Below are positions 62,110-64,000 of a DNA stretch of 64,000 bases, one piece after another (position 1 is the first letter of the stretch; every line of letters begins with the position of its first letter). Origin of the DNA: Isoetes taiwanensis (taxonomy: Eukaryota > Streptophyta > Lycopodiopsida > Isoetales > Isoetaceae); the NCBI GenBank assembly GCA_021234155.1, contig JAJEKV010000072.1:6534199-6598198 (forward strand). The letters are read 5' to 3'. The translations under genes were made by a program, and so were the position numbers. Under the pieces are notes generated by a model that worked only from the letters and a program-made list of their open reading frames with translations, was not told where the DNA came from and made no database searches.

Positions 62110-64000
62110 GAGCGAAGTTGAAGGCTGGTTTGCAATGGTTTAAGTCTGGTGATAGGTGTTCTCATTTCTTTTTTAGGGCGGCAAAACGGAGGAGGATGGC
62201 TACTTCTATTAACTCTCTCACTCTCCCAGATGCCTCGGAGGTTTCTGATCCGGTGCACTTAAAGCAGCACCTACATAATCATTTTGCAGTATTCTTTGCT
62301 CGACATCACTTACCATTTCAGGAGGACATGCAATCAGCTGTGTTAACTAAAGTGCATTCTATTGTTTCAGCAGAGCAACGTTCAATTTTAGAGACAAATA
62401 TCACTAGAGACGATCTAGGCGCAGCGGCTCACCTATTGGAGAAAGGAAAATGTCCGTGTCTTGACGGTTTTCCAAGAGAATTTTTCAAGAATATTGGGAG
62501 TGGATTGAGATGATATATATAATGCATTTTGTGAATTTAGAAGATATAGAAGTTTGGACAAAATTCTTAACACAGGTGCTATTTCCCTCATTCCCAAGTG
62601 TAAAGAGCCCAAGACCATTTCGGATTGGCGTCCTATAACATTGCTTTCTACAGTGTATAAGATTTTTTAAAGAAAAGCTCGCGGAGAAGTTGTGTGTTGT
62701 TCTTGCCGAGTCAATTTCGTCCCACCCAAACTGGTTCTTGCCCGAAGGTGTATTCTTGATAATGTTGCAAAATGCCTATGAAGGTATGTATTGGGCAAGG
62801 CTAAAGGCCCATCGTATTGTGTATCTCAAACTTGACTTTGCCAAGGCATATGACAAAGGTGGATTGGGGTTTTTAGAGAAGTGTTTATTGGCTTTAGGGT
62901 TTGGTATCCCATTCACAAGAGATGTCATGAAGTTGCATACTTCACAAAGATCTACATACTCTTCCGTGGAGAGCCCTCTGTTGTCTTTCCCCTGGTAGAG
63001 GAGTTCGGTCAAGGTTGCCCCTTGGCTCCATTGCTTTTTACAATAGTGGCAGGGTGCTTTCACAATTATTTTCTAGTGTTTGCTTGAGGATGATGTGATC
63101 AGGGTCTTCCTATGGAAAATGGCTCTCAAGAAATTATTAATCAGTATGCAGATGATACCTTTCTATTTTTGAAAGCAGATTCTGATAATCTCCAAAATGC
63201 AAAGCTTCTGCTTGACACATTTTCCTTAGCCTCTCGGTTGGCAAAAGTGTTCTGCTTTGTGGACTCTAGATGATGAAGTCCCACCATGTGTTCTTGCTTA
63301 CCCCTGGAAGGTGTTGCCTCATGGGAAGGCAACCAAGCTTCTTGGTATCCCAAAGGGTATTCATGTTTCAACTTCCCGATGCTTGGGATGTTATAATCGA
63401 GGGGTTGCGGAGGCACCTTTTTTGGTGGGATACGGCTAAGCTATCTATGCCTGGAAGGGTAACAGTTGCTAAGCATGTCTTAAGCAACACACATGTCTAT
63501 ATGGCTTCTGCCATTCTTGCTTCCTACTCAAAGTTTCAGGAGATTGTGGGTGTTGTTTGAAACTTTATCTGGGGTGGAAATGAAGCAGGGGCAGTGGTGA
63601 AGGTTGCATGGTCTAAGTGTATAAAACCTAAGTCTGCTGGAGGTTTGGGCATGACAAATTTCCATTTGCAGAGTAAGGTTATGATCTCAAAATTCATTTG
63701 GCGGCTTCTCGTAGGTAAGGATGATTCTCCGGTTTACGGCTTATTGCAATGTGCTCTTACCCATCAGATCCCTTTTGGTAAAGTCACACTCAAACCTGTT
63801 CTTCCATGGAGTTTATTTTATGAGTTGCGGCCTTATCATAATGCTTCTCCATTCTTAAAGGGATTGTTAGATTCCCCGCACCTGATCAAAACTTTATTTC
63901 ACATCAGTCCAACCGCTTGTGTGCAGTTGGATTGCGACCTTGTTGGTGGATCCCTCGGTAGACAATCAACCACTTTGCTTTACAATTGCACCCATTGACT
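62110..64000 (+). mobile_element. L1-type LINE, runs past the window end
   Basis: ORF2 regions follow in order on the plus strand: post-endonuclease linker, reverse transcriptase and C-terminal part, all with frame changes. The 3' end and tail lie outside the window. No upstream endonuclease is seen before 62.1 kb, so the left side is truncated too. Confidence 0.85.
62118..64000 (+). pseudogene. L1-type ORF2 reverse transcriptase, broken
   Basis: The linker reads LQWFKSGDRCSHFFFRAAKR at 62,125-62,190. RT motifs follow: ISLIPKCKEPKTISDWRPIT (about 62,580-62,640), KLDFAKAYD with the first catalytic Asp (about 62,828-62,855), GQGCPLAPLLFTIVA (about 63,008-63,050) and QYADDTFLFL with the catalytic pair (about 63,142-63,172). 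The C-terminal part reads PGRVTVAKHVLSNTHVYMAS, IWGGNE and KPKSAGGLGMTNFHLQSKV. Stops and frameshifts near 62,510, 62,670, 63,000, 63,085 and 63,560 inactivate it. L1 ORF2 nicks the target and copies the RNA in place. Sequence and tail differ from the LINE at 38-40.5 kb, so the two belong to different families. Confidence 0.88.

Overview
The window looks like nuclear, repeat-rich land-plant DNA. Signs of this are a Ty3/Gypsy chromovirus, two non-LTR (LINE) elements, a plant-type purple acid phosphatase with GT-AG introns, a piece of a Tat-SF1/ELF9-like splicing factor gene, and plant telo-box plus TATA promoter arrangements. Intergenic DNA is AT-rich and almost every gene-like piece is partial or broken. 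A seed-free vascular plant or another large-genome plant would fit, but the species cannot be fixed from the sequence.

Layout. 1-4.2 kb: an intron-containing but frameshifted Tat-SF1/ELF9-like gene on +. 4.2-9.5 kb: no recognised gene. 9.5-12 kb: exon-like segments of an unrecognised gene on -, then a weak + reading frame. 14.49-31.12 kb: six head-to-tail copies of a ~2.85 kb unit; copy 5 carries a ~545 bp MITE-like insertion and copies 2 and 5 have internal deletions. 31.1-37.4 kb: mostly noncoding, with a GC-rich foldback element at 35.5 kb and scattered coding-like patches. 37.86-40.55 kb: a LINE on -, cut at its 5' side by an 80-unit (AG)n microsatellite. 43.1-44.3 kb: the clean 3' half of a purple acid phosphatase gene on -. 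45.3-45.8 kb: a fragment resembling a membrane family-2 glycosyltransferase on -. 46-50 kb: two promoter-like sites, four copies of a ~75 bp hairpin element and, between the hairpins, a histone H3 gene relative of the centromeric (CENH3) type with a very long charged N-terminal tail. 50-55.3 kb: a segmental duplication. 55.3-59.5 kb: a chromovirus on - with a 3' LTR piece and no intact 5' end. 60.9 kb: one RRM exon. 62.1-64 kb: an L1-type LINE on +, running off the window.

The two most notable points are as follows. (1) The CENH3-like sequence has an H3-type start (M-A-x-T), roughly 300 residues of K/R/E-rich tail, and a histone fold that stops in helix 2. (2) In the six-unit array, disagreements between copies seem to gather at CG and CAG/CTG sites while AT-only stretches stay nearly constant. 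That is the pattern expected if methylated cytosines disturbed long-read base calling, and it bears on whether broken frames elsewhere here are real. The genes do not form an operon or pathway; the window is mainly a record of duplication and transposition.
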